Source: Candidatus Woesearchaeota archaeon (lineage in GTDB: Archaea > Nanobdellota > Nanobdellia > Woesearchaeales > GW2011-AR4). Taken from it: DNA of 14,711 bases. Positions 13,887 to 14,711 of the stretch are shown here, in pieces. Position 1 is the first letter of the stretch. Each line of letters begins with the position of its first letter. Under the pieces are notes generated by a model. The model did no database searches. It was not told the DNA's origin and saw only the letters and a list, made by a program, of their open reading frames with translations. Location of the stretch: NCBI GenBank assembly GCA_019323655.1, contig JAHWGX010000021.1, positions 1-14,711 of the forward strand, in the 5' to 3' direction. The translations under genes and the position numbers were made by a program.

Positions 13887-13903
13887 AGGAAACTTTTTAT
13901 ATA
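13887..13903 (+). promoter_or_regulatory. BRE/TATA promoter of the cysteine-rich secreted gene
   Basis: GAGGAAAC (BRE-like, 13886-13893) runs into TTTTTATATA (13894-13903), the strongest BRE-TATA pair in this gap. It predicts transcription from about 13927 with a leader of roughly 19 nt. A second TATA (TATATTAAA, 13918-13926, centred 24 nt before the ATG) would give a leaderless transcript. Which one is used cannot be decided by eye. Confidence 0.5.
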
Positions 13904-13945
13904 AGTTATTGCAAGAGTATATTAAAACAAAAAATTGAATAAAAA

Positions 13946-14711
13946 ATGGGTGTAAAAAAACAGATTTTTGTTGGGTTGGCTGCAGCAGTGATGCTTGTTT
14001 TGGCTGCAGGTTTTGTTAGTGCTGTGTGCTCCCCGTATAAGTGCGATGATGCTGATAATGGTGTCTTTTCATTTGCTTTGGATCCTGCTGAAGGGTATAA
14101 AAAATTGTTGGGGAGAAAATGGGATATTGGTGAATGTTCTTACCCTTATTGGAAGAAATGTGGCATTCTAGGTTCCCAGACATGCAATAAAAATACAGGT
14201 TTATGTGTGGAAGGAAGCAGTGGTGATGCTACCAAAAACTGCCTAGATAGATGCTATGGTCCAGATAAGTGGGGCAATAACTTTGTAGTGTCCATGAATA
14301 AACTGCCCTCTGGCAACGATTGTTCAGTCCCCTTTGAGGGTTGCACCTATACTAACTGTCTTAAGTGCGAATCAGGAAAGTGTGAAAATGCCAAATGCGG
14401 AGTAGGAGGAAGTGGAGGCGGCACTGGTGGAGGAGGAAGCGCAATTACTTGCTCTTTTGGCGGTACAATTTATTCAGAAGGACAGACTCGTTGCACGAGT
14501 GATGGTAATCAATGGCGTTGCACCTATTCTAGTTGGGTGTATGATGGTGAATGCAGCGGCGGAGGAAGCGCAACCTGTCCAGATAGATGTTATGGTCCAG
14601 ACTCTAACGGTAATGTATTTGTGTTATCTATGAATAAAATACCCTCTGGCAGCGGTTATCATCAATTTACTGTTGATGGTTGTACATATTACTATTATCT
14701 TCCATGCACAT
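13946..14711 (+). CDS. Secreted cysteine-rich repeat protein with Gly/Ser linkers (partial, 3' end missing)
   Basis: An open frame from ATG 13946 to the window edge, 255 codons without a stop; the end lies outside. Residues 1-26 form a signal peptide (VKK, then a hydrophobic core, cleavage after VSA). The mature part has regularly spaced cysteines. Two copies of a module start at C99 and C211: DRCYGPD, then FVVSMNKLPSG or FVLSMNKIPSG, then GCTY. The period is 112 residues. Between them lie a Gly-rich linker (152-166, GVGGSGGGTGGGGSA), another Cys domain (169-203) and a second linker (SGGGSA). The second module lacks the cysteines equivalent to C126 and C138. I do not recognise the family. The signal peptide and likely disulfides suggest a surface or secreted structural or adhesive protein. 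Confidence 0.8.
   Translation, partial: MGVKKQIFVGLAAAVMLVLAAGFVSAVCSPYKCDDADNGVFSFALDPAEGYKKLLGRKWDIGECSYPYWKKCGILGSQTCNKNTGLCVEGSSGDATKNCLDRCYGPDKWGNNFVVSMNKLPSGNDCSVPFEGCTYTNCLKCESGKCENAKCGVGGSGGGTGGGGSAITCSFGGTIYSEGQTRCTSDGNQWRCTYSSWVYDGECSGGGSATCPDRCYGPDSNGNVFVLSMNKIPSGSGYHQFTVDGCTYYYYLPCT
14240..14368 (+). repeat. Cys-module repeat copy 1
   Basis: Encodes C99-C141 of the secreted protein. Shared with copy 2 at DNA level are GATAGATG-C/T-TATGGTCCAGA, TC-C/T-ATGAATAAA and CCCTCTGGCA. The third positions have diverged while the protein motif is kept, which points to an older duplication under selection. Confidence 0.75.
14576..14711 (+). repeat. Cys-module repeat copy 2
   Basis: Encodes C211-T255, aligned to copy 1 at a 336-nt offset. 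It reaches the window edge, so further copies may follow downstream. It has a tyrosine run (YYYY, 248-251) where copy 1 has TYTNC. Confidence 0.75.

Larger units (their letters stand above)
13657..13945. other. 289-bp intergenic region rich in inverted repeats
   Basis: No open frame of note. After the terminator comes a locally GC-rich patch (about 13739-13771), then GG-C-TTTTTTT (13769-13778) facing AAAAAAACC (13789-13797) around GACTGCAACT. An exact 8-bp inverted repeat AATTATTC/GAATAATT follows (13804-13811, 13821-13828). An overlapping imperfect hairpin TGCCGAATAATT/AATTTATTGGCA (13817-13849) is centred near CCCGGG. The downstream promoter follows. No tRNA fold was found. A small RNA is possible but unsupported. 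Confidence 0.5.

Noticed and set aside
13946..14040. Lipoprotein signal in the cysteine-rich protein (SAVC)
   Set aside because: The residue before cysteine is valine, which does not fit a lipobox; an ordinary cleavage after VSA fits better.
14412..14633. Separate small frame inside the cysteine-rich gene
   Set aside because: It is out of frame with the signal-peptide-bearing frame from 13946, which carries the repeated Cys modules and is the real one.

Overview
The window is archaeal and AT-rich. Every recognisable housekeeping gene belongs to archaeal information processing: Orc1/Cdc6, both subunits of the D-family DNA polymerase, aIF2-beta, an RPA-type OB-fold protein, MCM, TBP and RNase P subunit Rpp30. 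D-family polymerase excludes bacteria and eukaryotes. Two large secreted proteins, one with PKD domains, cysteine-rich modules and calcium-loop repeats and one with cysteine modules and glycine linkers, resemble the surface proteins of DPANN archaea (Woesearchaeota/Pacearchaeota-like). That placement is an inference from style and not a phylogenetic result.

Layout. Positions 1-111 are an AT-rich, dyad-rich leader that looks like part of a replication origin. It is followed on the plus strand by a tight operon cdc6 - polB (DP1) - polC (DP2), 112-6443, the same gene order that flanks oriC in Pyrococcus. aIF2-beta (6462-6875, minus) converges on polC and diverges from a SpoIIM-family membrane protein (7086-7937, plus). 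The 210-bp divergent region between them holds two perfect hairpins and a palindrome at the promoter. On the minus strand, TBP (10750-11313), MCM (8631-10664) and an RPA-like protein (7929-8561) lie head to tail. Rpp30 (11541-12146) and a PKD-domain surface protein (12151-13656) form a plus-strand pair. A 289-bp inverted-repeat-rich gap then leads to a secreted cysteine-rich protein that runs off the window end (13946-14711).

Function. Together the genes supply most of an initiation-to-elongation replication set (origin binding, helicase, single-strand binding, replicative polymerase) beside the core transcription factor TBP, a translation initiation factor and a tRNA-processing subunit. PCNA, primase and GINS are not in the window, but DP2 ends in a clear PCNA-interaction motif.

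Regulation. Most promoter-proximal genes have a TATA element centred about 24-28 nt before the start codon, which predicts leaderless mRNAs. TBP and the RPA-like gene instead carry an identical strong Shine-Dalgarno string (AGGGGGTGT). The most interesting non-coding signal is a set of three origin-recognition-box-like dyads sharing the core TCCATA(A/G)GAAA. Two lie upstream of and on the cdc6 promoter, and the best one, with a full G-string, lies between TBP and Rpp30, 11.3 kb away. Short palindromes also mark the MCM, TBP, RPA and SpoIIM promoters. I see no CRISPR array, insertion sequence, tRNA or rRNA.
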